From JAAFHZ01 sp964247085 (lineage in GTDB: Bacteria; Cyanobacteriota; Cyanobacteriia; Cyanobacteriales; Chamaesiphonaceae), in the NCBI GenBank assembly GCA_964247085.1, contig CAXTSX010000016.1, forward strand, positions 4,657 to 68,656: a stretch of DNA of 64,000 nucleotides, given 5' to 3'. Shown here piece by piece: positions 35,925-44,860 of this stretch. Within the stretch, counting starts at the first letter, position 1, and each line of letters starts with the position of its first letter. The notes under the pieces were generated by a model that was not told the DNA's origin, searched no databases, and worked only from the letters and a program-made list of their open reading frames with translations. The translations under genes were made by a program, and so were the position numbers.

Positions 35925-36848
35925 ATGCTGCTTCAGACCATTGCTTTTGAGGCGGAGCTGCCACGAATAAGACCGGATTCTTATGTTTATATTGTGAATC
36001 TAAAACAAACTTTTCAGACTGTAAATCCTATTATCGGAGTAGTGCATCTGTTGCCACTGCCCACCGCACCGCGTTGGGGCGGGAATTTGAAAGCCGTGAT
36101 CGATCGAGCAGAACAAGAAGCACTGGCTTTAGCGTCTGGGGGAGTCGATGGCATTATCATCGAAAACTTTTTTGATGCCCCCTTCACCAAAGGCCAAGTC
36201 GATCCGGCGGTGGTGAGTGCCATGACGTTGGTGGTGAAAAGGTTAATGGGTTTGGTGACCTTGCCGATCGGCATCAATGTGCTGCGGAACGATGGCCAGA
36301 GCGCCCTAGCGATTGCGGCCTGTACGGGAGCGCAATTTATTCGGGTGAATGTTTTAACCGGAGTAATGGCCACCGATCAAGGATTGATTGAAGGCTGTGC
36401 CTACGATCTGTTGCGCTACCGGCGGGAGTTGGGCAGTGATGTCAAAATCCTGGCGGATGTCTTAGTGAAACATGCCCGGCCATTAGGGACTCCCAATCTG
36501 ACCACGGCGGTGCAAGATACGATCGAGCGTGGTCTAGCCGATGCGGTAATTTTGTCTGGCTGGTCTACGGGCAATCCCCCGGATCTAGAAGATTTGGAGC
36601 TGGCGACTAACGCGGCTAAGGGCACCCCGGTTTTTATTGGCAGTGGCGCAGACTGGGAGAACATTCCAACTTTAATTCAAGCTGCTGATGGAGTGATTGT
36701 GTCCAGTGCCCTGAAGCGGCAGGGTAAAATAGAACAGTCGATCGATCCAATCCGAGTCAGTCAATTCGTGCAGGCGATGCGCAGCAGTAAACAAAATCAA
36801 CCCCAGCCAGAAATTGCTACTGCCGTTCCGGTCAAGCCATCTCGATAG
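35925..36848 (+). CDS. btpA: BtpA-family photosystem I biogenesis protein
   Basis: 307 residues from ATG 35925; the family usually begins at the VNLKQTF segment, so a GTG at 35994 (284 residues) may be the true start, and a TATAAAAT lies almost at the upstream ATG. TIM-barrel BtpA family: IIGVVHLLPLPTAPRWGG, IDRAEQEALALASGGVDGII, LADVLVKHARPLGTPN, PVFIGSGADWENIPTL. In Synechocystis BtpA stabilises photosystem I reaction-centre proteins, especially in the cold. The VKOR gene follows 34 bp later. Confidence 0.92.
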   Translation: MLLQTIAFEAELPRIRPDSYVYIVNLKQTFQTVNPIIGVVHLLPLPTAPRWGGNLKAVIDRAEQEALALASGGVDGIIIENFFDAPFTKGQVDPAVVSAMTLVVKRLMGLVTLPIGINVLRNDGQSALAIAACTGAQFIRVNVLTGVMATDQGLIEGCAYDLLRYRRELGSDVKILADVLVKHARPLGTPNLTTAVQDTIERGLADAVILSGWSTGNPPDLEDLELATNAAKGTPVFIGSGADWENIPTLIQAADGVIVSSALKRQGKIEQSIDPIRVSQFVQAMRSSKQNQPQPEIATAVPVKPSR

Positions 36849-36882
36849 CATTGCGTTTTTAAACCCCTATTTTCTTTAATTT

Positions 36883-37857
36883 ATGCTTAATCGTCGTCCA
36901 TCCTCTTGGATTCATCGTTTCTCCCGTTTGCTGATTGGAGCGATCGCCGCCGTGGGGATCGCGGATACTGGCTATTTAACATCGGTGAAGCTAGCGGGTA
37001 ACGGCGTGGCCTGCTCTAGCGAGGGCTGTAATCAGGTTTTAAGCAGTCCCTATGCCAACGTGTTTGGATTGCCGTTAACTCTATTCGGCCTGTTGGCTTA
37101 TGTGGCGATCGCTGTGTTGGCCCTTGCTCCGCTGGTCATCCCCGCTCAAAACAACAAAAAATTTCAGAGCCAACTCCAAGATTTAACTTGGTTAGGAATG
37201 TTTTTGATTGGTACCGCGATGGCCGTATTCAGCGGCTATCTAATGTATCTGTTGGCCTTTGTAATTAAAGCGGCTTGTCCTTTTTGTATCGTTTCAGCAA
37301 TTTGCTCTATCTCGATTTGGATTTTGACCTTGCTGGGCAAAGAATGGGACGACATTGGTCAGTTGTTATTTAGAGGACTAGCAGTGGCAGCTCTCACAGC
37401 CTTAGTTACCCTGGGGATCTACAGCGGAGTAGGTAGTAGCGGTACTTCGACCTCCGAAATTACCACTCTAGATCCATCTGGTGCTCCCGCCAAAGGAACT
37501 GGTTGGGAGATTACTAGTAAGTCTGGTCCAGCGGAAATAGCTCTTGCTGAGCATCTGAAAGCAGTAGATGCCAAAATGTATGGAGGTTTCTTTTGCTCTC
37601 ATTGCTACCATCAAAAACAATTATTTGGCAGTGCGGCTTTTAAAAGTAGCATTAACTATATCGAGTGTGCTGCGGATGGTAAAGATTCTCAAGCAGATTT
37701 GTGCAAAAAAGAGGGGATTGATGGCTTTCCTACCTGGAAAATCAAAGGTAAAAAGTATATAGGTACCCAGTCGCCAGAACAATTAGCGAAAGCAAGTGAT
37801 TATCAAGGTTCTCAAGAATTTCTTTATTCAAAGCTGATGCCAAAGAGACCAGAATAG
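36883..37857 (+). CDS. Vitamin K epoxide reductase-thioredoxin fusion (VKOR)
   Basis: 324 residues. Four-helix VKOR domain with loop cysteines Cys44 and Cys49 and the quinone-site CPFC at 132-135 (KAACPFCIVSAICS), fused to a C-terminal thioredoxin-like domain with CSHC. It makes disulfide bonds in exported proteins and passes electrons to plastoquinone; in Synechocystis the orthologue is needed for photosystem II stability. Convergent with dnaX, one base between the stops. Confidence 0.93.
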   Translation: MLNRRPSSWIHRFSRLLIGAIAAVGIADTGYLTSVKLAGNGVACSSEGCNQVLSSPYANVFGLPLTLFGLLAYVAIAVLALAPLVIPAQNNKKFQSQLQDLTWLGMFLIGTAMAVFSGYLMYLLAFVIKAACPFCIVSAICSISIWILTLLGKEWDDIGQLLFRGLAVAALTALVTLGIYSGVGSSGTSTSEITTLDPSGAPAKGTGWEITSKSGPAEIALAEHLKAVDAKMYGGFFCSHCYHQKQLFGSAAFKSSINYIECAADGKDSQADLCKKEGIDGFPTWKIKGKKYIGTQSPEQLAKASDYQGSQEFLYSKLMPKRPE

Positions 37858-37858
37858 T

Positions 37859-39880
37859 CTATAAATTCCAGATCGTCACATATTCCTCTACTATTTCGCC
37901 CCCAAATTGCTCCGCCAGTCGAGCCGCAGCAGCATCCAAATCTAGATCAGTGAATGGAGCCATGGCCATTGCCCCCCTGTTTTCGGGATCGTCTGCTGGT
38001 TGGGATAAGGCCACTGGCTCTGACATTCTATGGCTGTGGTCATTTCCATGATTATTTGTAGTGGAATCAACAGGTTCTGGAGCTGGCGATCGAAAGTCAG
38101 CGGGCTGCTCTTGTACGATGCTAAGACTGGGCACGGTATTGGGTAGCGGGGCTGAAATTTCCACTTCATCCGGTTCTGGATATTCATCAGGCTTATCTAA
38201 AATTTCGGCGGTGGCCAAGCTGTTCGCTGGTATTAAAAATTGCGCCACAGAACTGGTGGGGGGCGGAGAAGTATGATCAGCCGGAATCGATGTAACTGCT
38301 GTGGGAGCAACACTCGGCACCACTTTATTTGGAGCGGGTTGGTGGTGAGCAGCCTTATTTTTGCTGGCCAAGTCCGCATCACCCAACTTCAAGACAACGG
38401 TAATTGGTTTTGCTAACAAGGCCGTTAGGGCTTTTTGGAGATGTTGCTTTTGACCTTCAGCTATCTTCATGAAGGTGCTGCTCTTCATGCCGACGGTGGC
38501 GACATCACCTTCTACGGATAATAGTTGACCATGGGGAGCAAATAAGCCTTTGCCGGAGGGCAATAGCTGTCCGAGGACTTGTTGCCAGGTATCTTCCAGG
38601 TCGATGCTCACCTCTGGCTCGGCTGGGGTCAATTCCGGAACTGGGACAACAGAAATTGGGAAGGATTCCTTGGTTTGCTGCTGCGCAGATTCTGGGAGAT
38701 CGATCGGTTCACCATTTCCAGCAGTTGGCTGCAAATTACTAGGAACGATCGGCAGCGGCAACTGTGGCAACTCAGTAGTGGCCTTTGTCCGGACGGGAGC
38801 CAGTAAACCCAGCAAAGTAATTTCTAACCACAGCCGGGGTTGGGTGTTTCCTTTGAGCTGATTTTCACTATCTTTGAGGTGTTGTTGGCCAGCTAGGATA
38901 GTTGCTAATTCCATGGGAGCGGCTAACTCACAGACGGCTGGCCAAATTTCCGCCGTCAGGTTAGTGAGATCGGGACGGCTAGGGATCGCTTTGGCGATCG
39001 ATAGATCCCGATAAAAACCCGCTAAGTTTTGTAGAATCATCAGCGGCTCTTTGCCCCTTTCTAACAGCTGCCGACAATAGTCAAACAACTTCTCCATGTT
39101 TTGTTGGTGAATGGCTTGGCTGATCGCCAACAAATCTTTTTCGGGCACCGCACCCACCAATTCCCACACCCGATCGACCGTCACTTCGCTACTCATCAAA
39201 CTGAGCTGATCGAGTAAACTCTCGGCATCCCGCAAGCCCCCCTGGGCAATTTGGGCGACTAATTCCACCGCACCGGCAGTAATCTGCATCTGTTCCAGCT
39301 GAGCAATATAAGTGAGATGTTTGACCATGTCGGCTAATGGAATCCGCCGAAAGTCGAATTTTTGGCAGCGAGAAATAATCGTCGGCAATACCCGTTGGGG
39401 ATCGGTAGTGGCCAGCACAAAGACCACATGCAGCGGCGGCTCCTCTAAAGTCTTCAGCAAAGAGTTAAAAGCTGCCGTACTCAGCATATGACACTCATCA
39501 ATCAGGTAAACTTTATAACGGCACTGCACCGGCGCATATTGTGACCTCTCGATAAGCTCCCGAATATTATCCACCCCCGTATTACTAGCCGCATCAATTT
39601 CCACCACATCCAGGGCATTGCCCAGGGTAATTGACTTGCAAGTCAGGCATTCACCACATGGTTGTGCTGTGGGTACATCACTAGCCATACAATTAAGAGA
39701 CTTAGCCAAAATGCGGGCACTGGAAGTTTTACCAGTCCCGCGCGGACCAGTGAATAGATAGGCTGGTGCGATCTTCTGCGATCGCAGGGCATTGGTGAGG
39801 GTGGTGGCAATCGCCTCTTGTCCCACCAAATCCGCGAAAGTCTGAGGTCGATATTTATGATGGAAGGGTAAATAACTCAT
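37859..39880 (-). CDS. dnaX: DNA polymerase III subunits gamma and tau
   Basis: 673 residues from ATG 39880 (MSYLPFHHKYRPQTFADLVG, the usual cyanobacterial start; the frame extends to 39943). Clamp-loader AAA+: Walker A GPRGTGKT at 45-52, zinc cysteines (CGECLTC with an upstream CM), DECHML, sensor-1 SRC. The middle and C-terminal part is a Pro/Ser/Thr-rich linker followed by a domain near residues 450-520. No intein, although dnaX inteins are common in cyanobacteria. No programmed frameshift site was recognised. Confidence 0.93.
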   Translation of the reverse strand: MSYLPFHHKYRPQTFADLVGQEAIATTLTNALRSQKIAPAYLFTGPRGTGKTSSARILAKSLNCMASDVPTAQPCGECLTCKSITLGNALDVVEIDAASNTGVDNIRELIERSQYAPVQCRYKVYLIDECHMLSTAAFNSLLKTLEEPPLHVVFVLATTDPQRVLPTIISRCQKFDFRRIPLADMVKHLTYIAQLEQMQITAGAVELVAQIAQGGLRDAESLLDQLSLMSSEVTVDRVWELVGAVPEKDLLAISQAIHQQNMEKLFDYCRQLLERGKEPLMILQNLAGFYRDLSIAKAIPSRPDLTNLTAEIWPAVCELAAPMELATILAGQQHLKDSENQLKGNTQPRLWLEITLLGLLAPVRTKATTELPQLPLPIVPSNLQPTAGNGEPIDLPESAQQQTKESFPISVVPVPELTPAEPEVSIDLEDTWQQVLGQLLPSGKGLFAPHGQLLSVEGDVATVGMKSSTFMKIAEGQKQHLQKALTALLAKPITVVLKLGDADLASKNKAAHHQPAPNKVVPSVAPTAVTSIPADHTSPPPTSSVAQFLIPANSLATAEILDKPDEYPEPDEVEISAPLPNTVPSLSIVQEQPADFRSPAPEPVDSTTNNHGNDHSHRMSEPVALSQPADDPENRGAMAMAPFTDLDLDAAAARLAEQFGGEIVEEYVTIWNL

Positions 39881-40086
39881 CGACATCGAAATAAAAAATT
39901 GAGCCTGGTAATTTAGCCATCCCAAATTGGGATACCTGATCATCAGGAACTGCTAAAGGTGATCTGGATTCTAGGATAGCAGTGAGTAATAATTCTCATT
40001 GGTATGTTCACCATTATCTTAGTAGAATCACTAACAGTTATCTCCAGCAAAACCTATGTACTACGTTAGCGCAAGGACAGTTGTAA

Positions 40087-41091
40087 ATGTTTAAAGGAAT
40101 TTGGCGATCGAGTCCCAGTAAAGCTTCAGTTGTAACTGATGACTTACCACTCCTCAGCGATCCAGACCATGAATACCTCTTCATGCAATTGCTGGAAGGT
40201 GTGACCCACGGTTGGCAACAGCCCCGAGTGATCAAGTTTTTTCAGCGGGTGAAGCAACGGGCACCTAAATCGCAATGGGTTACTTGGTTAAATGGTTTTG
40301 GTTACCGATTACTGAATTCTAATGATCCTAACGAAGAGCTAGCCCGTAAGATGATCCAGCTCGGTGAGCTGGACTGTGGAGAAGTAACGACCTTGGCCGG
40401 AGAATTTGGTCATCAAATCCTCGGCAAAATTTATGGTGGTATTGAGGAAGAATCTTTACCAGATTTGGATAGCAGCAGCCTCCTCGACTTAGAACTGACT
40501 CTTTTAGACCAAGAAGACTTCACCACCGCTCCATCACCCATGGTGTTCTCCGAAGTAGAAACCGCCATTGGTATTCGCTCCGATCACCGAGAAGAGCGGC
40601 GAATGAACCCACCGCCACCGCCCGCCCCACCCAGAGTAGTACTACCAGATTTTGATCCGGTCACCCTGCCAAACACCAACATATTGGCCGCCAGAAGTCC
40701 CAGTGCTTTCAGCGATTCCAATGTTGACTTTAATTTTGATGCCAGCTCCATTCCGACTACTCACTTAGACATTCCGATGTTTGGAGTAGTCCCCTCTGAA
40801 TTACGGATTGCCAAGGATCCTGGACTGTTACCGATCGAACCCTATTTGGATCAACCAGAAGCCTTAGAAGAGCAGGTAATTAGTATCGAAGAATTTGCGA
40901 CGATGCTCCAAAGAGATCCTGCTCTAGTGCGAGAAGTGGCTCAACAACTGGGTATCAATACCAACGATCCGCAAATGGTGCTGGATACAGTAATTACTCA
41001 AATGCAAGAGCAAATTCAAAACGGCAATGAGCAGATCCCCCCAGGAATTTCCGATGAAGATGGAGGCGTCGATCGCCAGCGCAGATTATGA
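40087..41091 (+). CDS. Unknown acidic protein translationally coupled to rnhA
   Basis: 334 residues, no membrane segment. N-terminal part (LMQLLEGVTHGWQQPRVIKF ... WLNGFGYRLLNSNDPNEELA) looks folded and conserved in style; the middle is Pro-rich and low-complexity (NPPPPPAPPRVVLPDF); the C-terminus has a helical segment EEFATMLQRDPALVREVAQQ. I recall similar cyanobacterial hypothetical proteins but no function. The stop overlaps the rnhA start in ATGA, so the two are expected to be co-translated. Confidence 0.8.
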   Translation: MFKGIWRSSPSKASVVTDDLPLLSDPDHEYLFMQLLEGVTHGWQQPRVIKFFQRVKQRAPKSQWVTWLNGFGYRLLNSNDPNEELARKMIQLGELDCGEVTTLAGEFGHQILGKIYGGIEEESLPDLDSSSLLDLELTLLDQEDFTTAPSPMVFSEVETAIGIRSDHREERRMNPPPPPAPPRVVLPDFDPVTLPNTNILAARSPSAFSDSNVDFNFDASSIPTTHLDIPMFGVVPSELRIAKDPGLLPIEPYLDQPEALEEQVISIEEFATMLQRDPALVREVAQQLGINTNDPQMVLDTVITQMQEQIQNGNEQIPPGISDEDGGVDRQRRL

Positions 41092-41942
41092 CAGTGATTA
41101 AAAGTCTCTACAGTGACGGAGCTTGTAAGGGGAATCCGGGACCCGGTGGCTGGGGAGCAGTAGCCTATTTTACCAATGGTGCAGTGGCGGAATTAGGGGG
41201 TAGCGACCCGGCGACCACGAACAACCGGATGGAAATGCAGGCCGCGATCGAAGCTCTTAATTTTTTTATTAAGTCTGGTCAAAAAGAGTCTTGTTCTCTA
41301 TATACCGACAGTGAATATGTGATCAAAGGCATCACTAGCTGGCTGAAGGGCTGGAAAAGTAAGGGCTGGAAAACATCAACTGGGAAACCAGTCTTAAATC
41401 AAGATTTATGGGAAATATTAGATGAATTAAGCATTCAAATTCGCCAGCAGACCGCCGGTCAGCCCGTGCGCTGGGAGTATGTCAAAGGTCATGCTGGCAA
41501 TGTGGGCAACGAGCGCTGCGATGCGATCGCCAGCTCTTTTGCCCTCGGTAAACCAGTTCCACTTCAGCAAGGTCAAACTACAACAGTGCCAGTTAATTCT
41601 TCCACCCCCATTAGTTCCTCCAACAATTCTGCTAACACATCACACCCGATCGAAGAAAACCATGTTCATCATAGTGAACACGATAATGTCCCTAGGGGCG
41701 AAAGAGTAACTCAACTGCATTATTTAGTAGACACTCTACACATTGCCGAAGAAATTGCTGAGCAAGGATATTTCATTACTAGCTCAGAATTAGCAGATTT
41801 AATGGATATCAATGCCAGTGCAGTAACCAGTCGTGGTGATCATTGGGTCTGGCGAAATTGGATTGTTTGCCGAGCCAGGAGAGAAGGAAATCAAATTCTT
41901 TGGCAATTAGAGAGAATTGATCAGGCTAAAGAAACAGTCTAA
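41088..41942 (+). CDS. rnhA: Ribonuclease HI with C-terminal winged-helix-like extension
   Basis: 284 residues, against about 155 for a plain RNase HI. Residues 1-155 are the enzyme: SDGACKGNPGPGGWGAV (catalytic Asp), NNRMEMQAAIEAL (Glu), YTDSEYVIKGI (Asp) and VKGHAGNVGNERCD (His, Asp). A Ser/Thr-rich linker follows, then about 80 residues (LVDTLHIAEEIAEQGYFITS, LADLMDINASAVTSRGDHWV) that look like a helix-turn-helix or nucleic-acid-binding domain. It removes RNA from RNA-DNA hybrids; the extension may target it. Confidence 0.92.
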   Translation: MTVIKSLYSDGACKGNPGPGGWGAVAYFTNGAVAELGGSDPATTNNRMEMQAAIEALNFFIKSGQKESCSLYTDSEYVIKGITSWLKGWKSKGWKTSTGKPVLNQDLWEILDELSIQIRQQTAGQPVRWEYVKGHAGNVGNERCDAIASSFALGKPVPLQQGQTTTVPVNSSTPISSSNNSANTSHPIEENHVHHSEHDNVPRGERVTQLHYLVDTLHIAEEIAEQGYFITSSELADLMDINASAVTSRGDHWVWRNWIVCRARREGNQILWQLERIDQAKETV

Positions 41943-42075
41943 ATGCTGAATCATTGCTCGTAAAATAGCTATAAGCCTTGCACAGCAATAGAATTCTTCT
42001 GGGTGACTCGATCAAAAGATAGCGGTGAGTAAGGACATATTTGAGTATCGGCCATTTAATCCAACTCCGGTAGAA

Positions 42076-42091
42076 TGTATCGCTTGATACA
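42076..42091 (+). promoter_or_regulatory. NtcA-type binding site upstream of amt
   Basis: TGTATCGCTTGATACA is a perfect palindrome around GTA-N8-TAC (42077-42090), the NtcA consensus. It lies 87 bp before the amt start. No clean -10 stands at the 22-bp class II spacing; TATAAA near 42133 could serve at another spacing. Nitrogen-limitation control of amt by NtcA is established in cyanobacteria. Confidence 0.65.
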
Positions 42092-42177
42092 GATTAAGAA
42101 GTGTCATCAATCACAGAATTGTCGCACTGTGATATAAAACTTCTAATCTTTGTTCTTGGCGTGAGGAAATCAATGCA

Positions 42178-43605
42178 GTGCTGAAAAAAATACTTTTAAT
42201 ATCTTTAGTTTCTTTATGGTTTCTAAGTGGTCCGCTCATGGGCAATGCCTGGGCTGCTGATGCACCGAAAGACCCGGTGGATACGGGAGATACAGCGTTT
42301 ATGCTAGTATCGGCGGCTTTGGTCTTGCTGATGACTCCTGGATTGGCCTTCTTCTATGGTGGCTTGGTGCGATCGCGCAATGTCTTAAACACCATGATGA
42401 TGAGCCTATTACTGATGGGCTTGGTTGGTGTCACCTGGGTACTATTTGGCTATAGTCTGGCTTTTGATAATCCGATCGATCAAGCGGCCACCACTGCTGC
42501 CGGGATTGTGAAATTTGATCTCAAAGCAGTCAATCCCTTCATTGGCGGATTGGCCTGGATGGGCTTAAATGGAGTCTCTGGCTCCGTACCAGTAGAGTAT
42601 GCCGGTACCATTCCTCACCAAGTATTCATGGTGTACCAGATGATGTTTGCGATCATCACCCCAGCATTGATCTCTGGGGCGATCGTCGAACGGATGAGCT
42701 TTAAAGCTTACTTCTGGTTCGTATTGCTCTGGTCTACTGTCATCTATGCACCTCTTGCTCACTGGGTATGGGGTAAAGGCTGGTTAGGTGCCATGGGTGC
42801 TTTGGACTTTGCCGGTGGTAACGTTGTGCATATCAGCTCTGGGGTATCAGCAGTAGTAGCGGCTTGGGTGATTGGTCCACGCAAAACCTTCCGGACTCAG
42901 CCAGCAGCCCCCCACAATGTCCCCTACGTAATGATCGGGATTGGTTTACTGTGGTTTGGTTGGTTTGGTTTTAATGGTGGTAGTGGCTTGAGTGCCAAAG
43001 GGGCAGTGATTCCTTTTGTAACCACAATGATTGCCTCCGCCGCCGCTGGTCTAATGTGGTTGATTTTGGAGTGGGTATTACGCCAAAAGCCAACAGCTGT
43101 CGGGATTGCCAGTGGATTCTTGGCTGGGTTAGTCGGGATTACGCCCTGTGCGGGTTACGTTAGCCCATTAGCAGCAATTTTAGTGGGGTTAATAACATCC
43201 ACTTGCTGCTTCTTTGCAGTAAGTTTGCGAGCAAAACTGCAATTTGATGATTCTTTGGATGCTTTCCCTGTACATGGTATCGGGGGAACAGTCGGGGCTA
43301 TTTTAACCGGGATATTTGCTTCTAAAGAGTTCTACCAAATTATGGGAGAGGATGGTAAAACTCCAATTGCCCTAGGTTTAGTGGATGGTAATGGTAAACA
43401 AATTGTCACCCAGTTGATTAGTATTGCTGCTACCTATGCTTTTGCCGCTGTGGGGACATTTATTATTCTTAAGGGTTTGAGTTTGGTAATGCCCCTTCGT
43501 GCTAAAGAGGAGGCTGAATATCAAGGCTTGGATGTTAGTGAGCACGGTGAAGAAGGTTACGGCGAAGAATTCGCAGCGGGCTTAAGCTTTGCGGAAAAAG
43601 AATAG
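42178..43605 (+). CDS. amt: Ammonium transporter
   Basis: 475 residues with a cleavable signal peptide (LSGPLMGNAWA) and eleven membrane helices. Amt/Rh motifs: AFFYGGLVRSRNVLN, the twin pore histidines in DFAGGNVVHISSG and FPVHGIGGTVGA, and FNGGSGLSAKG. Starts with GTG 42178 after TGAGGA; the in-frame ATG alternatives are inside the signal peptide. Preceded by an NtcA-type palindrome, followed by a very strong terminator. Confidence 0.95.
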   Translation: MLKKILLISLVSLWFLSGPLMGNAWAADAPKDPVDTGDTAFMLVSAALVLLMTPGLAFFYGGLVRSRNVLNTMMMSLLLMGLVGVTWVLFGYSLAFDNPIDQAATTAAGIVKFDLKAVNPFIGGLAWMGLNGVSGSVPVEYAGTIPHQVFMVYQMMFAIITPALISGAIVERMSFKAYFWFVLLWSTVIYAPLAHWVWGKGWLGAMGALDFAGGNVVHISSGVSAVVAAWVIGPRKTFRTQPAAPHNVPYVMIGIGLLWFGWFGFNGGSGLSAKGAVIPFVTTMIASAAAGLMWLILEWVLRQKPTAVGIASGFLAGLVGITPCAGYVSPLAAILVGLITSTCCFFAVSLRAKLQFDDSLDAFPVHGIGGTVGAILTGIFASKEFYQIMGEDGKTPIALGLVDGNGKQIVTQLISIAATYAFAAVGTFIILKGLSLVMPLRAKEEAEYQGLDVSEHGEEGYGEEFAAGLSFAEKE

Positions 43606-43648
43606 ATTTTTAGATATTAAATTCTAAATTTTAAAAATCAATTGCCTG

Positions 43649-43680
43649 ATCGCTGACTAAATTTAGTCAGCGATTTTTTT
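43649..43680 (+). terminator. Strong intrinsic terminator after amt
   Basis: A perfect 26-bp palindrome at 43649-43674 (13-bp arms starting ATCGCTGACTAAA) runs straight into a T tract ending at 43680. Confidence 0.92.
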
Positions 43681-43730
43681 GGTTGAATTCAGAGCATGAG
43701 ATAATTAAGAAAAATTATTTAGTGATGCTG

Positions 43731-44735
43731 ATGAAAGCTTATCAACTGCAAGCCACTAAAAGCTTTGATGATTTAAAACAGGTTGAACTGCCCACCCCTC
43801 AGCCCCAAGCTCATGAGGTTTTGGTCGAGGTTAAGGCAGTATCTCTAAATTACCGCGATCTGCTGGTAGCTCAGGGCGCTTATCCCGGCATTGAGCTACC
43901 TTTAATTCCCTGCTCGGATGGGGCTGGTGAAGTAGTAGCGATCGGCACCGAGGTCACTAGAGTACAAGTAGGCGATCGAGTGGCTGGCTGTTTTTTTCAA
44001 GATTGGCAAGAAGGACGACTCACCCAACAAAAAACTAAATCGGCGCTTGGTGGATCGATCGATGGCCTCTTGTCCGAATACGTGGTACTTCACCAGGCTG
44101 GAGTGGTTATTCTACCCCAGCACTTAACCTATATCGAAGGTGCCACCTTACCCTGCGCCGCAGTCACTGCTTGGCAGGCACTAGTTGTGAGGGGTGGCCT
44201 CCGAGCTGGTGAAACAATATTGTTACTGGGTACTGGTGGGGTATCAATTTTTGCTTTGCAGTTTGCTAAAATGCTAGGAGCTAAAGTAATTATCACCTCC
44301 AGTAGTGAGCAGAAATTAGCCCAAGCCCTTGCTCTTGGCGCTGATCTAACAATCAATTATCGCCATTTCCCGGACTGGGAAAAGAAGGTATTTGAGCTGA
44401 CCAATCACCAGGGAGTAGATCAAGTCATTGAAGTAGGTGGAGCCGGGACATTGGAAAAATCTTTGCGATCGATGCGAGTCGGTGGTCGGATCAGCTTAAT
44501 TGGAGTTTTAGCTGGCGCTGGCGAAGTAAATCATGCCCAAATTCTACGCAAAAGTATTGATATACATGGCATCTATGTGGGCAGTCGAGATATGTTTACA
44601 GACATGAATCGGGCGATCGAGCTACATAAATTGCGACCAGTGATCGATCGGGTGTTCGATTTTCCAGCAGTCCCCAAAGCATATCAATATCTACAAAGTG
44701 GTGCTCATTTCGGCAAACTTGTAGTGTCCATGTAG
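43731..44735 (+). CDS. Zinc-independent MDR-family NAD(P)-dependent oxidoreductase
   Basis: 334 residues from ATG 43731 (MKAYQLQATKSF; a second ATG at 43725 and a TTG at 43683 are open alternatives). Medium-chain dehydrogenase fold: VSLNYRDLLVAQGAYPG, PCSDGAGEVVAIG with no zinc GHE, coenzyme motif LGTGGVSIFALQFAK, and DIHGIYVGSRDMFTDMNRA. Substrate unknown, probably a quinone or enal. The stop codon sits in an 11-bp tandem duplication (TGTAGTGTCCA/TGTAGTGTCCC). Confidence 0.87.
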   Translation: MKAYQLQATKSFDDLKQVELPTPQPQAHEVLVEVKAVSLNYRDLLVAQGAYPGIELPLIPCSDGAGEVVAIGTEVTRVQVGDRVAGCFFQDWQEGRLTQQKTKSALGGSIDGLLSEYVVLHQAGVVILPQHLTYIEGATLPCAAVTAWQALVVRGGLRAGETILLLGTGGVSIFALQFAKMLGAKVIITSSSEQKLAQALALGADLTINYRHFPDWEKKVFELTNHQGVDQVIEVGGAGTLEKSLRSMRVGGRISLIGVLAGAGEVNHAQILRKSIDIHGIYVGSRDMFTDMNRAIELHKLRPVIDRVFDFPAVPKAYQYLQSGAHFGKLVVSM

Positions 44736-44860
44736 TGTCCCTACCCTAAATGTTTGGATAATGCTAAAATGTGTTTCATGAAATACATGAACCGGGCGAG
44801 ATATCGGCCTCCAGGAAACTCCTGCTTTATTATTTTCGACAAATATATATTGTGATCACG

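Noticed and set aside
37859..39943. Possible intein or programmed frameshift in dnaX
   Set aside because: The frame is continuous, no intein block is seen and no AAAAAAG-type slippery site was found.
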